Assembly (NCBI GenBank): GCA_965263225.1
Contig: CBDHHG010000017.1
Coordinates: forward strand, 87,668 to 151,667
Reading direction: 5' to 3'
Origin: DT-111 sp965263225
GTDB taxonomy: Bacteria > Bacteroidota > Bacteroidia > Chitinophagales > Saprospiraceae
DNA: 64,000 nt
Shown: positions 45,917 through 55,924 of the stretch, in pieces
How positions within the stretch are numbered: the first letter of the stretch is position 1
How the letters are laid out: every line of letters begins with the position of its first letter
Notes under the pieces: model-generated
Told to the model about the DNA's origin: nothing
Database searches by the model: none
What the model saw: only the letters and a program-made list of their open reading frames with translations
Position numbers and translations under genes: made by a program

Positions 45917-47829
45917 GCCTCTGACCATTTAAATGATTCTCCGACCTTTTCTACAAATCCTTCATCCACCAGGTATTCCATGACTTGCAGAACTTTATTC
46001 TCATGCCGTGAGGTAAATGAATCCAGAATCTCAGCTAGGCTGAGTTCTTCTCGCTTTAGTAACCGTTGTATCTTACCTTTGTAGCGTTCAAATTCGTCTT
46101 TATCTACATCGGCCTTATGTCTGCCTAGACAGACGTCGCAAATGCCACATTTCTCTTCTCCTTTTTCACCAAAGTATCGTACCAATTGCTGCTGTCGACA
46201 GAGAACGGTCTCAGCATAGGATATAGCTTTATTTACTCGCTCTAGATAACGATTCTTCCGAAAGTGATAGAGTTGTTGATCAATCAGGAGGTCTTCAATC
46301 GGAAGTCTTTCTTGGAGAAAGATGATTTGCGGGTTTTCCTTCTGTGGGACATAATCCACAATGCCCTCTTTGCGAAGGAGTAAGAGGGCGCGTTGCAATT
46401 CGGTTTTTGGAATAGCTAGTGATCTAGCCAATTGAGATTCTCGCAGTTTGACGTAATCTTGAAATGCACCTTGGTAGGAGCGCAGAATTACTTTCAACAC
46501 TTTATCTAATTTTGGATGCCGCAGTTGAAAGTCATACAAGGTGTCCTTATTCACCTTAATACGCAAACTCGCTGGGATGTACACGGCTTCCGTTAGAATG
46601 ATTAGGCCTACTTGTTCCAAGGCCTTCAAACTATTGAAGACCTTAACGGGGTGAAATTGGAATTTTTGGGCGAAGTCAATCATGTCGAAGTCGAAACTCT
46701 GGCCTTCTCCTCCGCCGATGGCCAATTGCAAAAAGCTACCCAATGCTTGGTAGGTCTTTTTGATCTCGGCTATTTCAGGGAAAGCCAACTCGTAGTTTCG
46801 TTCTAATTGCTGTTTGTCTTGTTGATTGTACAACAAAACGGCATAAGCTTTCTGTTCATCTCGTCCCGCTCGTCCCGCCTCTTGGAAATAGGCTTCCAGG
46901 TTATCGGGAAGATCCATATGGACGACTGCACGTACATCAGGCTTGTCAATACCCATACCAAAGGCATTGGTGCTAACCATAACCCGCGTTCGGTTCTCTG
47001 TCCAGGCCTCTTGTTTAAGGTCTCGGGTAGCGGTGGGTAAACCAGCATGGTAATAATCAGCGGGAATCTTCCGTTTGGCGAGATAGTGAGCGATTTCTTT
47101 TGTCTTTCGGCGATTTCGGACATACACTACGGCACTTCCTCTGACATTAGTGAGAATCTGGGCTAACTTGCCAAATTTATTCTCCTCTTGCAGCACACTA
47201 TAGGATAGATTGGAGCGAACAAAACTCTTCTGGAAAAGCTGTTGCTTCCCCGCCCGAAAGGCCAATTTCTCCTGGATATCCTTGACCACTTCCGCCGTAG
47301 CAGTGGCGGTGAGAGCGATAAAGGGTGTATTGGGGATCAGCTCTCGCAAGTCGACAATCTTCAGATAAGGTGGCCGGAAATCGTACCCCCATTGGGAGAT
47401 GCAATGCGCTTCATCTACAGCCACTAAATTAACTTTCATTTTCTTGATGCGCTCCAGCACCAGTTCCGATTGTAAGCGTTCGGGGGAAAGGTAAAGGAAT
47501 TTCACTTCTCCGTAGACGCAGTTGTCCAAAATGCGATCAATATCTCGGAAAGACATACCAGAAAAGATGGCTTCTGCTCTAATTTTTCGCTTCCGTAAAT
47601 TGGCCACTTGATCTTTCATCAAGGCAATTAATGGAGACACCACAATGGCAATGCCCTCCATAGCCAGGCTTGGTACCTGAAAACAAATGGATTTTCCACC
47701 TCCAGTAGGTAATAAAGCTAAGGTATCGTTCCCTTCTAAAACAGATCGAATGATCTCTTCTTGCAAGGCCCGAAAACCTTCAAAACCCCAATATTGCTGT
47801 AATATGTCGACTGGCTCAAGAGCGTGCAT
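45913..47829 (-). CDS. recQ: ATP-dependent DNA helicase RecQ
   Basis: 638 residues from the ATG at 47829 (MHALEPVDILQQYWGFEGFR). Motif I is LLPTGGGKSICFQ at about residues 39-51, motif II is VDEAHCISQWGYDFRP, and the helicase C domain has STNAFGMGIDKPDVRAVVH and QEAGRAGRDE. The RecQ-C zinc site is formed by Cys residues in VLCRQQQ and EKCGICDVCLG, followed by a winged helix. No HRDC domain follows. A longer frame to 47901 would run through a terminator hairpin at 47866-47889, so the internal ATG is preferred. Confidence 0.96.
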   Translation of the reverse strand: MHALEPVDILQQYWGFEGFRALQEEIIRSVLEGNDTLALLPTGGGKSICFQVPSLAMEGIAIVVSPLIALMKDQVANLRKRKIRAEAIFSGMSFRDIDRILDNCVYGEVKFLYLSPERLQSELVLERIKKMKVNLVAVDEAHCISQWGYDFRPPYLKIVDLRELIPNTPFIALTATATAEVVKDIQEKLAFRAGKQQLFQKSFVRSNLSYSVLQEENKFGKLAQILTNVRGSAVVYVRNRRKTKEIAHYLAKRKIPADYYHAGLPTATRDLKQEAWTENRTRVMVSTNAFGMGIDKPDVRAVVHMDLPDNLEAYFQEAGRAGRDEQKAYAVLLYNQQDKQQLERNYELAFPEIAEIKKTYQALGSFLQLAIGGGEGQSFDFDMIDFAQKFQFHPVKVFNSLKALEQVGLIILTEAVYIPASLRIKVNKDTLYDFQLRHPKLDKVLKVILRSYQGAFQDYVKLRESQLARSLAIPKTELQRALLLLRKEGIVDYVPQKENPQIIFLQERLPIEDLLIDQQLYHFRKNRYLERVNKAISYAETVLCRQQQLVRYFGEKGEEKCGICDVCLGRHKADVDKDEFERYKGKIQRLLKREELSLAEILDSFTSRHENKVLQVMEYLVDEGFVEKVGESFKWSEA

Positions 47830-47860
47830 GAAATCTGAACTTAGCCAAGTAAAGGTATAA

Positions 47861-47889
47861 AAAAAGAGCAGGACCCCAGGGTCCCGCTC
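47861..47889 (-). terminator. Rho-independent terminator of the leuACDB operon
   Basis: On the plus strand, GAGC-A-GGACCC-CA-GGGTCC-C-GCTC (47866-47889) is preceded by seven A, which read as a T run on the minus strand. It sits 69 nt beyond the leuB stop and just upstream of the recQ start codon. Confidence 0.85.
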
Positions 47890-47958
47890 GGAAAAACTCA
47901 AATCGTTTATACTTACTCCTTACCAACCTCAAACTCCGGCTTGCGGTCGGCTATATTT

Positions 47959-49071
47959 TTAGGCAGTAGTTGCCAAATGTTCTAGATAAGTTTCAAATGA
48001 AAAGCCATCTCCTTCTGCCACTGCAGCAGCAAGAAGATCACCAATTTCTTTGCATCCAAGAGGTTTCTCGGGGCCTAGCTCTGGCGTGCCAATTCCCTGC
48101 TCCAAAACATCTTTCACCGCTTGACGAATGACAGTTGCTTCCTCTACCATTTCCAAAGATTCAAGCATCATCGCTGCTGATAGGATGGTAGCCATCGGAT
48201 TGGCTATGTTTTTGCCCGTTCCCTGGGGGAAAGAGCCGTGGATGGGCTCGAACATGGAGGTGCGGAGACCGATAGAGGCAGAAGGCAGTAAGCCCATTGA
48301 ACCGGGTAATACACTAGCTTCATCGGATAAAATGTCTCCAAACATGTTGGACGTTAGAATCACATCAAACTGCTTAGGGTATTGGATCAGTTGCATGGCA
48401 GCGTTGTCCACAAACATAAAATCCAATTCTACCTCTGGATAATTTTTGGCCGCATACTTCGTGACGGTATCTCGCCAAAGTCTAGAGTTCTCCAGCACAT
48501 TAGCCTTATCCACTAAGGTGACTTTATTTCTTCTAAGCTTTGCGTAATCGAATGCGAGCTTTGCAATGCGCTCAATCTCATCCACTTTGTAGAAACAAGT
48601 ATCAAAGGCATGACCTTCTTCTTTATTCCAACCTTTGTCACCAAAATAGATGCCACCCGTTAATTCTCGGAGGATTAGCAAGTCCACTCCAGCGACCTTT
48701 TCCTCCTTCAACGGAGAAAGGTGTATTAGGGTGGGATAGGTAGTAACAGGCCGAATATTGGCAAACAAGCCCATCGCTTTACGTAACCCAAGCAAGCCCT
48801 GTTCGGGCCGGACTTTGGCATTGGGATCATTGTCATATTTGGGATCTCCAATGGCCCCAAACAGGATGGCATCGGCAGCTAGGCAAATATCCAAGGTAGC
48901 TTGGGGAAGCGGGCTTCCCGTATTGTCAATGGCAACGGCACCCACGTCACCTGGATGATATTCAAAAGTATGACCAAAGCGCTTTTCGATAGAACTCAAG
49001 ACCTTTAGGGCCTGTTCAATCACCTCTGGTCCGATTCCATCTCCAGCTAGAAGTGCTATATTTTTTTTCAT
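47959..49071 (-). CDS. leuB: 3-isopropylmalate dehydrogenase
   Basis: Oxidises and decarboxylates 3-isopropylmalate to 2-ketoisocaproate with NAD. It has 370 residues. Signatures: LLAGDGIGPEVIEQ at the start, LLILRELTGGIYFG with the substrate-binding Arg, DNAAMQLIQYPKQFDVILTSNMFGDILSDEAS with the metal-binding Asp residues, and the NAD-binding EPIHGSFPQGTGKNIANP. It is the last gene of the leucine operon, 97 nt after leuD and followed by a strong terminator. Confidence 0.97.
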   Translation of the reverse strand: MKKNIALLAGDGIGPEVIEQALKVLSSIEKRFGHTFEYHPGDVGAVAIDNTGSPLPQATLDICLAADAILFGAIGDPKYDNDPNAKVRPEQGLLGLRKAMGLFANIRPVTTYPTLIHLSPLKEEKVAGVDLLILRELTGGIYFGDKGWNKEEGHAFDTCFYKVDEIERIAKLAFDYAKLRRNKVTLVDKANVLENSRLWRDTVTKYAAKNYPEVELDFMFVDNAAMQLIQYPKQFDVILTSNMFGDILSDEASVLPGSMGLLPSASIGLRTSMFEPIHGSFPQGTGKNIANPMATILSAAMMLESLEMVEEATVIRQAVKDVLEQGIGTPELGPEKPLGCKEIGDLLAAAVAEGDGFSFETYLEHLATTA

Positions 49072-49168
49072 TAGATTTTTCGTTTAAGTCAGAGAGGAAT
49101 TGAAATCTCCTCCCCAAACAATACCCATATTTCGGATTCAAATTAAAGCTTCTCTCCGCTCACTTCCC

Positions 49169-49762
49169 TTACCACGCAACTTGTTGCTGCTCAAAAGCCT
49201 CAATTTCGCTTCTCAAACTGGTTAGATAATCAATATCATCGTACCCATTTAAGAGACACATCTTTTTATAAGGGTCAATCTCAAAAGATGCGGACGCCCC
49301 TGTACTAGTGATGGTGATCGTCTGCTCCTCAAGATCAACCTTAAACTCGGCATTGGCGTCTTGCTCAATAGCGGTGAAAATATCATGCAAAAATTCAGCG
49401 CTTACCTGTACGGGGAGTAGGCCATTGTTTAAAGAGTTTCCACGGAATATATCCGCAAAGAAACTGGAAACAACAACTCTGAATCCATAGTCGTAAATGG
49501 CCCAAGCAGCATGTTCCCGACTAGAGCCACAGCCGAAGTTTTTGCCAGCTACTAAGATTTTACCACTGTAAATGGAGTTATTTAAGATAAAATCTTCTTT
49601 GGGAGAATTATCGGAATGATAGCGCCAATCACGGAAGAGGTTGTCACCAAACCCCTCTCGGGTAGTAGCTTTTAAAAAACGGGCAGGTATGATTTGGTCT
49701 GTGTCGATCTCCTCAATAGGAAGAGGGACAGCAGAAGATATGATGGTTTTAAATTTTTCCAT
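49169..49762 (-). CDS. leuD: 3-isopropylmalate dehydratase small subunit
   Basis: A 197-residue aconitase swivelling-domain subunit, partner of LeuC. It contains DTDQIIPARFLK near residues 20-31 and the active-site GCGSSREHAAWAIYDYGF near 77-94. It lies 4 nt after leuC in the operon leuA-leuC-leuD-leuB. The length is standard for the bacterial LeuD (about 200). Confidence 0.97.
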   Translation of the reverse strand: MEKFKTIISSAVPLPIEEIDTDQIIPARFLKATTREGFGDNLFRDWRYHSDNSPKEDFILNNSIYSGKILVAGKNFGCGSSREHAAWAIYDYGFRVVVSSFFADIFRGNSLNNGLLPVQVSAEFLHDIFTAIEQDANAEFKVDLEEQTITITSTGASASFEIDPYKKMCLLNGYDDIDYLTSLRSEIEAFEQQQVAW

Positions 49763-49766
49763 GGTC

Positions 49767-51161
49767 TTAGTTCAAGTTTTTGCGTACATCAACAATTTTC
49801 CCCTCTATCGCAGTAGCGGCAGCCATTAGTGGACTAGCCAAGATGGTTCTGGCTCCAGGGCCCTGCCGTCCCTCAAAGTTTCGATTTGAAGTAGATACGC
49901 AATACTCTCCCTTGGGAACTTTATCTTCGTTCATGCCTAAGCAGGCAGAACATCCTGGCTCGCGGAAATCAAATCCAGCGGCTTGAAAAATTTTATCTAA
50001 TCCCTCTTTCTTAACTTGTTCTTCTACCAACTTTGAACCGGGAACGATCATCGCATATACATTCTCAGCCTTGTGTTTTCCATCTACATACTTAGCCACC
50101 AATCTCAAATCCTCGATTCTAGAATTGGTGCAACTCCCGATGAATACATAGTTGATTTGTTTGCCGAGTAGACTTTCACCTTCCTGAAGCCCCATATAGT
50201 TAAGGGACTTCTTATAGGTCACTGGATTGTCTACTTGATCTACCATGGGAATGCTGTCGGCAACGCTAATGCCCATACCCGGATTGGTCCCATAGGTAAC
50301 CATAGGGGCAATATCTTCTGCCATGAAATGATACTCGGTATCAAAGACTGCACCTTCGTCCGTATATAAGGTCTTCCAATAAGCCACCGCTTCATCAAAG
50401 TCAGCACCGGTTGGGGCAAACTTCTTTCCTTTGACGTATTCGAATGTCTTTTCATCCGGAGCAATCATACCTCCTCGTGCCCCCATCTCAATACTCATAT
50501 TACAAACCGTCATGCGAGCTTCCATGGAGAGCTTCTCGATAGCCGTACCAGCGTACTCTACAAAATGACCGGTTCCACCACTGGCAGTCAATTGCGATAT
50601 AATATATAGAATGATATCTTTAGATAACACACCCGCTTGCAGTTCACCATCAATGGTGATGCGCATGCGTTTTGGTCGTTTCAGTACCAGACACTGTGAG
50701 GCTAATACTTGCTCTACCTGACTGGTACCAATACCGAAGGCAATACAACCGAAAGCACCATGTGTGGAAGTATGACTATCGCCACATACGATGGTCATAC
50801 CAGGCTTAGTGATACCTAGTTCTGGCCCGATAACGTGTACGATACCATGATATTGATGACCTAATCCATATAATTCAACCCCAAACTTTTGACAGTTTTC
50901 GGTAAGTTTGTCAACCTGAAAACGGGACAATTCTTCCTTAATGGGTAGGTGTTGGTTAGCAGTGGGAACGTTATGGTCTGCTGTTGCAACCGTTTTTTGT
51001 GTGCGAAAGACAGGTAGGCCTCTTTTCGTTAAGCCATCAAAAGCCTGTGGACTAGTAACCTCGTGGATAAACTGGCGGTCTATGTACAATACTTCGGACC
51101 CTCCATCAACCTGGGTCACCACGTGCGCGTCCCAGATCTTGTCAAATAATGTTTTTGCCAT
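49767..51161 (-). CDS. leuC: 3-isopropylmalate dehydratase large subunit
   Basis: 464 residues from the ATG at 51161 (MAKTLFDKIWDAHVV); the frame is open nine nt further to a TTG. [4Fe-4S] cluster ligands are in FIGSCTNSRIEDL and PGCSACLGMNEDK. Other family segments are CGDSHTSTHGAFG and GARGGMIAPDEKTF. It isomerises 2-isopropylmalate to 3-isopropylmalate with LeuD. It starts 14 nt after the leuA stop. Confidence 0.97.
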   Translation of the reverse strand: MAKTLFDKIWDAHVVTQVDGGSEVLYIDRQFIHEVTSPQAFDGLTKRGLPVFRTQKTVATADHNVPTANQHLPIKEELSRFQVDKLTENCQKFGVELYGLGHQYHGIVHVIGPELGITKPGMTIVCGDSHTSTHGAFGCIAFGIGTSQVEQVLASQCLVLKRPKRMRITIDGELQAGVLSKDIILYIISQLTASGGTGHFVEYAGTAIEKLSMEARMTVCNMSIEMGARGGMIAPDEKTFEYVKGKKFAPTGADFDEAVAYWKTLYTDEGAVFDTEYHFMAEDIAPMVTYGTNPGMGISVADSIPMVDQVDNPVTYKKSLNYMGLQEGESLLGKQINYVFIGSCTNSRIEDLRLVAKYVDGKHKAENVYAMIVPGSKLVEEQVKKEGLDKIFQAAGFDFREPGCSACLGMNEDKVPKGEYCVSTSNRNFEGRQGPGARTILASPLMAAATAIEGKIVDVRKNLN

Positions 51162-51175
51162 TTTTTTCAATGTGT

Positions 51176-52339
51176 TTAAACAGCGACACCCTTGAGCTTG
51201 CCAATGATGTCAGTCAAATCTTCATCACCAACCTCCTTTTGGCGGTCAGCAACCTGTAGAAATTGTTCGTAAACTTTATCCAGTTCCAGTTTGGTTAGGT
51301 TGTATCCGATATTTTTAGCGCGATAAGCGATAGCCGCTCTTCCAGATCGGGCTGTCAATACAATTTTGGACTGATCTACGCCTACATCTAGCGGATTAAT
51401 AATTTCGTACGTTTCGCGCTTCTTAATTACGCCATCTTGATGAATCCCGGAAGAGTGAGCAAATGCGTTTGTACCGACAATCGCTTTATTGGGTTGTACG
51501 GGCATACCCATCCGATCAGAAACCAATTGGCTAATCGGGTTTAGCAACTTCGTATTTATATTGTCATGGAAACCTAAATGGGCATGCTGTCGCATGACCA
51601 TTACCACTTCTTCCAATGAAGTATTGCCCGCTCTTTCTCCGATGCCATTAATGGTACACTCTATCTGTCGTGCTCCGTGGCGCACCCCAAAGATAGAGTT
51701 AGCGGTGGCTAGTCCAAGGTCATTATGACAGTGAGTGGAAAGAATCGTTTTATCAATTCCTTTTACATTAGCCTTTAAATAAGCGATCTTTTCTCCGTAT
51801 TCATCCGGCAAGCAATAACCTGTCGTATCGGGAATATTCAATACCGTAGCACCTGCATCAACCACTGCCTGGATGACGCGCGCCAAGTATTCATTATCTG
51901 TCCGCCCGGCATCCTCGGCATAAAACTCTACGTCTTCAACGAAAGATTTGGCGTACTTGACGGCAGCCACTGCCCGCTCAATCACTTTTTCACGAGTGGT
52001 TTTGAGCTTAAATTTTACATGGGAATCAGAAGTCCCAATTCCCGTATGGATTCTTGGGCGGCGCGCAGCTTTCAAGGCTTCTGCCGCCACCTTGATGTCT
52101 TTTTCAACTGCTCTGGACAAACCGCAGATGATGGGATTTTTGATGTTCTTACTAATTTGTGCAACCGCTTCGAAATCTCCAGGGCTGGAGATAGGAAACC
52201 CTGCCTCAATTACATCTACCCCTAGTCGCTCTAGTTCTTTAGCAATTTCTAGCTTTTGTTGGGTATTTAGTTTACAACCCGGAACTTGCTCACCATCACG
52301 TAAGGTGGTATCGAATATGAAAATCTTATTGTCCGACAT
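51176..52339 (-). CDS. leuA: 2-isopropylmalate synthase, short form
   Basis: A TIM-barrel enzyme that condenses 2-ketoisovalerate with acetyl-CoA. It has 387 residues. The catalytic region is intact: FDTTLRDGEQVPG with the metal-binding Asp, the STHCHNDLGLATANS metal-binding His pair, and NGIGERAGNTSLEE. The C-terminal LeuA regulatory (leucine-binding) domain of about 120 residues found in the 500-residue enzymes is absent; the protein ends in subdomain II. It is the first gene of leuACDB and divergent from the helical-repeat gene at 52507. Confidence 0.93.
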   Translation of the reverse strand: MSDNKIFIFDTTLRDGEQVPGCKLNTQQKLEIAKELERLGVDVIEAGFPISSPGDFEAVAQISKNIKNPIICGLSRAVEKDIKVAAEALKAARRPRIHTGIGTSDSHVKFKLKTTREKVIERAVAAVKYAKSFVEDVEFYAEDAGRTDNEYLARVIQAVVDAGATVLNIPDTTGYCLPDEYGEKIAYLKANVKGIDKTILSTHCHNDLGLATANSIFGVRHGARQIECTINGIGERAGNTSLEEVVMVMRQHAHLGFHDNINTKLLNPISQLVSDRMGMPVQPNKAIVGTNAFAHSSGIHQDGVIKKRETYEIINPLDVGVDQSKIVLTARSGRAAIAYRAKNIGYNLTKLELDKVYEQFLQVADRQKEVGDEDLTDIIGKLKGVAV

Positions 52340-52506
52340 TGCTTTTATTTTGAATTTTCCGGTAAAAGTGTAAGTTTGTCCGCTTCAAATATATCTTGGG
52401 AACCTCAACATTGTAAAACCAAATTAGTTTATTAATCCAAGACGGCAGCCCTAGCTATTCTATTCAATCTGTTGATTAATAGAGGATTATAAAAAACATA
52501 ATTACA

Positions 52507-54066
52507 ATGCCCAAACAGAAAACGGATGATCTGATCCAGTTGATTAAGTCCCTGACCCGAGCAGAAAAGAGACACTTTCGTTTGTTTGTTAGAAGGAACC
52601 AATCTTCTGACGATATCCTGTTTCTACAATTGTTCGATTTCTTGGATCATCATAAGCAGTATGATGAACAATTGATCTTGAAGAAACTACCCGGAATTAA
52701 GAAACGCCAACTTTCCAATTTGAAGGCGCATTTGTACAAGCAGTTATTGACTAGTCTGAGATTACTCAACAAGAACCATAATCAAGATATTCAGATCCGG
52801 GAAATGATTGATTATGCGCGGGTACTGTACAGCAAGGGGCTTTACCGGCAGAGTTTGGAGATGTTGGATAAGGCTAAGACTAAGGCTCAGAAAGGGCGCT
52901 TTGATTCCCTGGTTTTAACCATTATAGAGTTTGAAAAACTAATTGAAGGCCAATATGTAACAAAAAGTATTGAAGGGCGTGCGGAGATTCTTACGAATGA
53001 AACCAAAAGGATCAATACCACCATCTCCGAGACGAATCAGTTTTCTAACCTTGCGCTGCAACTCTATGGTTTGTATCTGAAGGTAGGGTATGTTCGAAAT
53101 GCCAAGGATTACTACTTTGTCCGTGAATTTTTCTATTCTAATCTTCCACAGATAGACTTTCAGTCGCTTGGTTTCTGGGGTAAAATCTACTACTGCCAGT
53201 GTTACTTATGGTATTACCATATGACACATGACTTTCCGATGGCTTATCGCTATGCTCAGAAATGGGTAGAGTTGTTTGATGAAAGCCCGGACATGAAGTT
53301 AATTGATGCCGCTCTATATCTGAAGGGGCTCCACAATCTGCTTGGTTCTTTGTTCAATACTTTACAGTACAGCCGCTTTGTGCAGACCATTGGTAAGTTG
53401 GTGCAATTTAAAGAGGAATTCGACCTGTCCCAGGACAACAATATAGAGGGTCTATATTATCTATTTGTATATATCCATACGATTGAGCGACATTATTTAG
53501 AAGGTACTTTTTCAGAAGGGATTGCGCAAGCTCCAGAAATTACCAAGATCATCGAGTCAGAACGTTATCATTGGGATGATCACCGCATCCTGATCTTTTA
53601 CTATCGGATTGCTTGTCTATATTTTGGAAGTGGGGATAATGATACCGCTATACATTACCTGAATTTAATCATTAACCAGAAGAATCCAGATTATCGGGAG
53701 GATATCCAATGTTTTGCAAGAATTTTGAATTTGATTGCTCATTTTGAGTTGGGCAATGCTCAATTGGTTGAATATCAGGTAAAGTCCGTTTACCGATTTC
53801 TATCAAAAATGGAGGATTTACATGGCGTACAGCGAGAAATTTTCCGCTTTTTGCGGAAAACACCCAAGATGAGGGAGCCCGAGATGAAGTCAGAATTCTT
53901 AAGTTTAAGGGAAAAATTGGTCAAATTGGAGGATCAACCCTTTGAGCGGAGACCCTTTCTGTACCTAGACATTATATCGTGGCTAGAAAGTAAAATTGAA
54001 GAAACTGCCGTGCAAACCATAATTCGGCGCAAGTTTTTGAAACGAATCGAGGACAAATCAGTATAA
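52507..54066 (+). CDS. Large helical-repeat (TPR-like) protein 1
   Basis: A 519-residue, wholly helical cytoplasmic protein of a family common in Bacteroidota but without known function. It begins with DLIQLIKSLTRAEKRHFRLF, then a basic helical segment (RQLSNLKAHLYKQLL), and from about residue 95 a long array of degenerate TPR-like hairpins (YARVLYSKGLYRQSLEMLDKA). No signal peptide, membrane span, HTH or catalytic motif is seen. It has the same length and layout as the protein encoded 292 nt downstream, suggesting divergent paralogues. It might act as a scaffold or as a peptide-binding regulator. Confidence 0.8.
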   Translation: MPKQKTDDLIQLIKSLTRAEKRHFRLFVRRNQSSDDILFLQLFDFLDHHKQYDEQLILKKLPGIKKRQLSNLKAHLYKQLLTSLRLLNKNHNQDIQIREMIDYARVLYSKGLYRQSLEMLDKAKTKAQKGRFDSLVLTIIEFEKLIEGQYVTKSIEGRAEILTNETKRINTTISETNQFSNLALQLYGLYLKVGYVRNAKDYYFVREFFYSNLPQIDFQSLGFWGKIYYCQCYLWYYHMTHDFPMAYRYAQKWVELFDESPDMKLIDAALYLKGLHNLLGSLFNTLQYSRFVQTIGKLVQFKEEFDLSQDNNIEGLYYLFVYIHTIERHYLEGTFSEGIAQAPEITKIIESERYHWDDHRILIFYYRIACLYFGSGDNDTAIHYLNLIINQKNPDYREDIQCFARILNLIAHFELGNAQLVEYQVKSVYRFLSKMEDLHGVQREIFRFLRKTPKMREPEMKSEFLSLREKLVKLEDQPFERRPFLYLDIISWLESKIEETAVQTIIRRKFLKRIEDKSV

Positions 54067-54358
54067 ATCCTTACTCAAGAAATGCCTACTCTCCAACAAC
54101 CAAGCTGCCAACCTCCATTTACTATGTCACAAAACTAGCATTTCTAGCTCAGGAATTTTTGGAGGTTTCGATAATTTTGTTTCAGACATTAGAACAGCGC
54201 GCTAATCAAAACATATCTCAAGAAATATTGGGGTTCCCCCCAACCGCTTTGTAAGGCTACCTGCACGATTTTAGAAGAATAAACATACACGGAAACTTAT
54301 TATCTTAGGTGACTATTGATATTAAGCTTTATCCGTATATTTTAGAAAAGGGATTATT

Positions 54359-55924
54359 ATGCAGGTACTTCGGGAATTGGCACTTATCGTGAATAACAAT
54401 CGGCTCAAGAATGTCGAATTGTTGGATGCTATGGCAAAAGAAAAGTCTAGAACAGAGGTCTTTTATCAAGGACTTTTGGATAATAGATTTTTGTCTGACG
54501 AGGAAGCTGCCCAATTTTTTTATGGAGAAGACAAATCTCATCCTGCTTACCAAAAACTGAGACATAAACTTAAGCGGAAGTTAATTAACCATCTTTTCTT
54601 CCTGAACTCTAAAGAACCATCCCACTCAAACCGATACCAAGCGCATTATGAATGCTACCGGGATTGGGCCGCTGCCAAGATCCTATTTGGTAAGAATGCT
54701 TCCGGAGCCGGTGTCAATTTAAGCTTTAACATATTAAAGAGGGCTAAAAAGTACGAATTTACGGAACTGACGGTAGATGTAACTCGTACGCTTCGAGTGC
54801 ACTTTGGAACCCTCGAAGGGAACCTGAAGAAATTCGAACAGTACAATGATCTGTTTAAAGAATATACGGAGATCATTGGCTGGGAGGATTTGGCGGAAGA
54901 ACTGTATACCGAGTTAGTGATTCGATATGCTAACATTAAGTCTACGGACGATCTGATCCATAAAAAGGCTCAGGAATATTACGATCGGCTTCAGGGCGGC
55001 TTAAAGAAATATCAGACGTATAGATTGCATTTGTGTGCTACCTTAATCAAGCTTACACAGTACTCAAGTGTCAATAACTATAAGGAGACAGCAAAGATCT
55101 GTCAGGAAAGTATCGAATTCTTTGAAAGAAAGAATTATTTGGCAAGTATGCCGCTCCAGATCTTTTACTACCAATTGCTGGTATGTCATATTCAGCTAAA
55201 GCAGTATGAGGAGGGACGGATCGCCGCAGAAAGTTGTCTGGAAGTATTGACGGAAGGTTCATTCAACTGGTTTAAGTACCAAGAACTATACCTGATGTTG
55301 TTGATGCATACACATCAATACCAGAAAGCTTATCAACTGTTTCACAAGGTTAATGATCATAAACGCTTCGCCTTCTTGCCGGAGAATGTAAAGGAGATGT
55401 GGAAGATTTTCGAAGCCTACATTCATTACCTAGTCATCATCCAGAAAGTCAAGCTAAGTAAGAAAGATAAACATTTTACCAAGTTCCGTTTGGGGCGGTT
55501 TTTGAATGGAACGCCTATCTATTCAAAGGATAAGCGAGGGATGAACATCCCGATCCTGGTAGTGCAGATTCTGTTCATGATTCTCCAACGTAACTATAAT
55601 TCGGCGATCGATCGGATCGAAGCCATCGAAAAGTATTGTTCTAGATATCTTACTAAGGATGATACCTTCCGTAGCAACTGTTTTATAAAGATGCTCTTGC
55701 AAATTCCTGCTTGTAGTTTTCATAAGGCAGCTGTGGAGCGAAAGACCGCCAAATTTCTAAACCGATTGAAGGGAATGCCTTTGGATGTGGCCAAACAGTC
55801 GCATGAAATTGAGATTATTCCTTACGAAGAATTGTGGGAATTAGTGATTGATTCATTAGAGAATAAATTCTACCGCAAGCAACCACAGCGAGCGGGGTCA
55901 ACGGCTGGTAAGGTGCATGCTTGA
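54359..55924 (+). CDS. Large helical-repeat (TPR-like) protein 2
   Basis: A 521-residue helical protein and likely distant paralogue of the preceding gene product. The N-terminal part (about 1-90) is helical with a basic patch (KLRHKLKRKLINHLFFL). TPR-like hairpins follow, such as NILKRAKKYEFTELTVDVTR and YEEGRIAAESCLEVL. The C-terminus has IPYEELWELVIDSLENKFYR. No enzymatic motif is visible. It is followed by 376 nt and then by two tiny peptide genes. TPR proteins next to short peptide genes recall peptide-sensing regulators, but no DNA-binding domain is recognisable, so this is only a hypothesis. Confidence 0.78.
   Translation: MQVLRELALIVNNNRLKNVELLDAMAKEKSRTEVFYQGLLDNRFLSDEEAAQFFYGEDKSHPAYQKLRHKLKRKLINHLFFLNSKEPSHSNRYQAHYECYRDWAAAKILFGKNASGAGVNLSFNILKRAKKYEFTELTVDVTRTLRVHFGTLEGNLKKFEQYNDLFKEYTEIIGWEDLAEELYTELVIRYANIKSTDDLIHKKAQEYYDRLQGGLKKYQTYRLHLCATLIKLTQYSSVNNYKETAKICQESIEFFERKNYLASMPLQIFYYQLLVCHIQLKQYEEGRIAAESCLEVLTEGSFNWFKYQELYLMLLMHTHQYQKAYQLFHKVNDHKRFAFLPENVKEMWKIFEAYIHYLVIIQKVKLSKKDKHFTKFRLGRFLNGTPIYSKDKRGMNIPILVVQILFMILQRNYNSAIDRIEAIEKYCSRYLTKDDTFRSNCFIKMLLQIPACSFHKAAVERKTAKFLNRLKGMPLDVAKQSHEIEIIPYEELWELVIDSLENKFYRKQPQRAGSTAGKVHA

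Noticed and set aside
52340..52506. Leader peptide MFFIILY upstream of leuA as a leucine attenuator
   Set aside because: Seven codons, only one Leu, and no terminator/antiterminator pair recognised before leuA.
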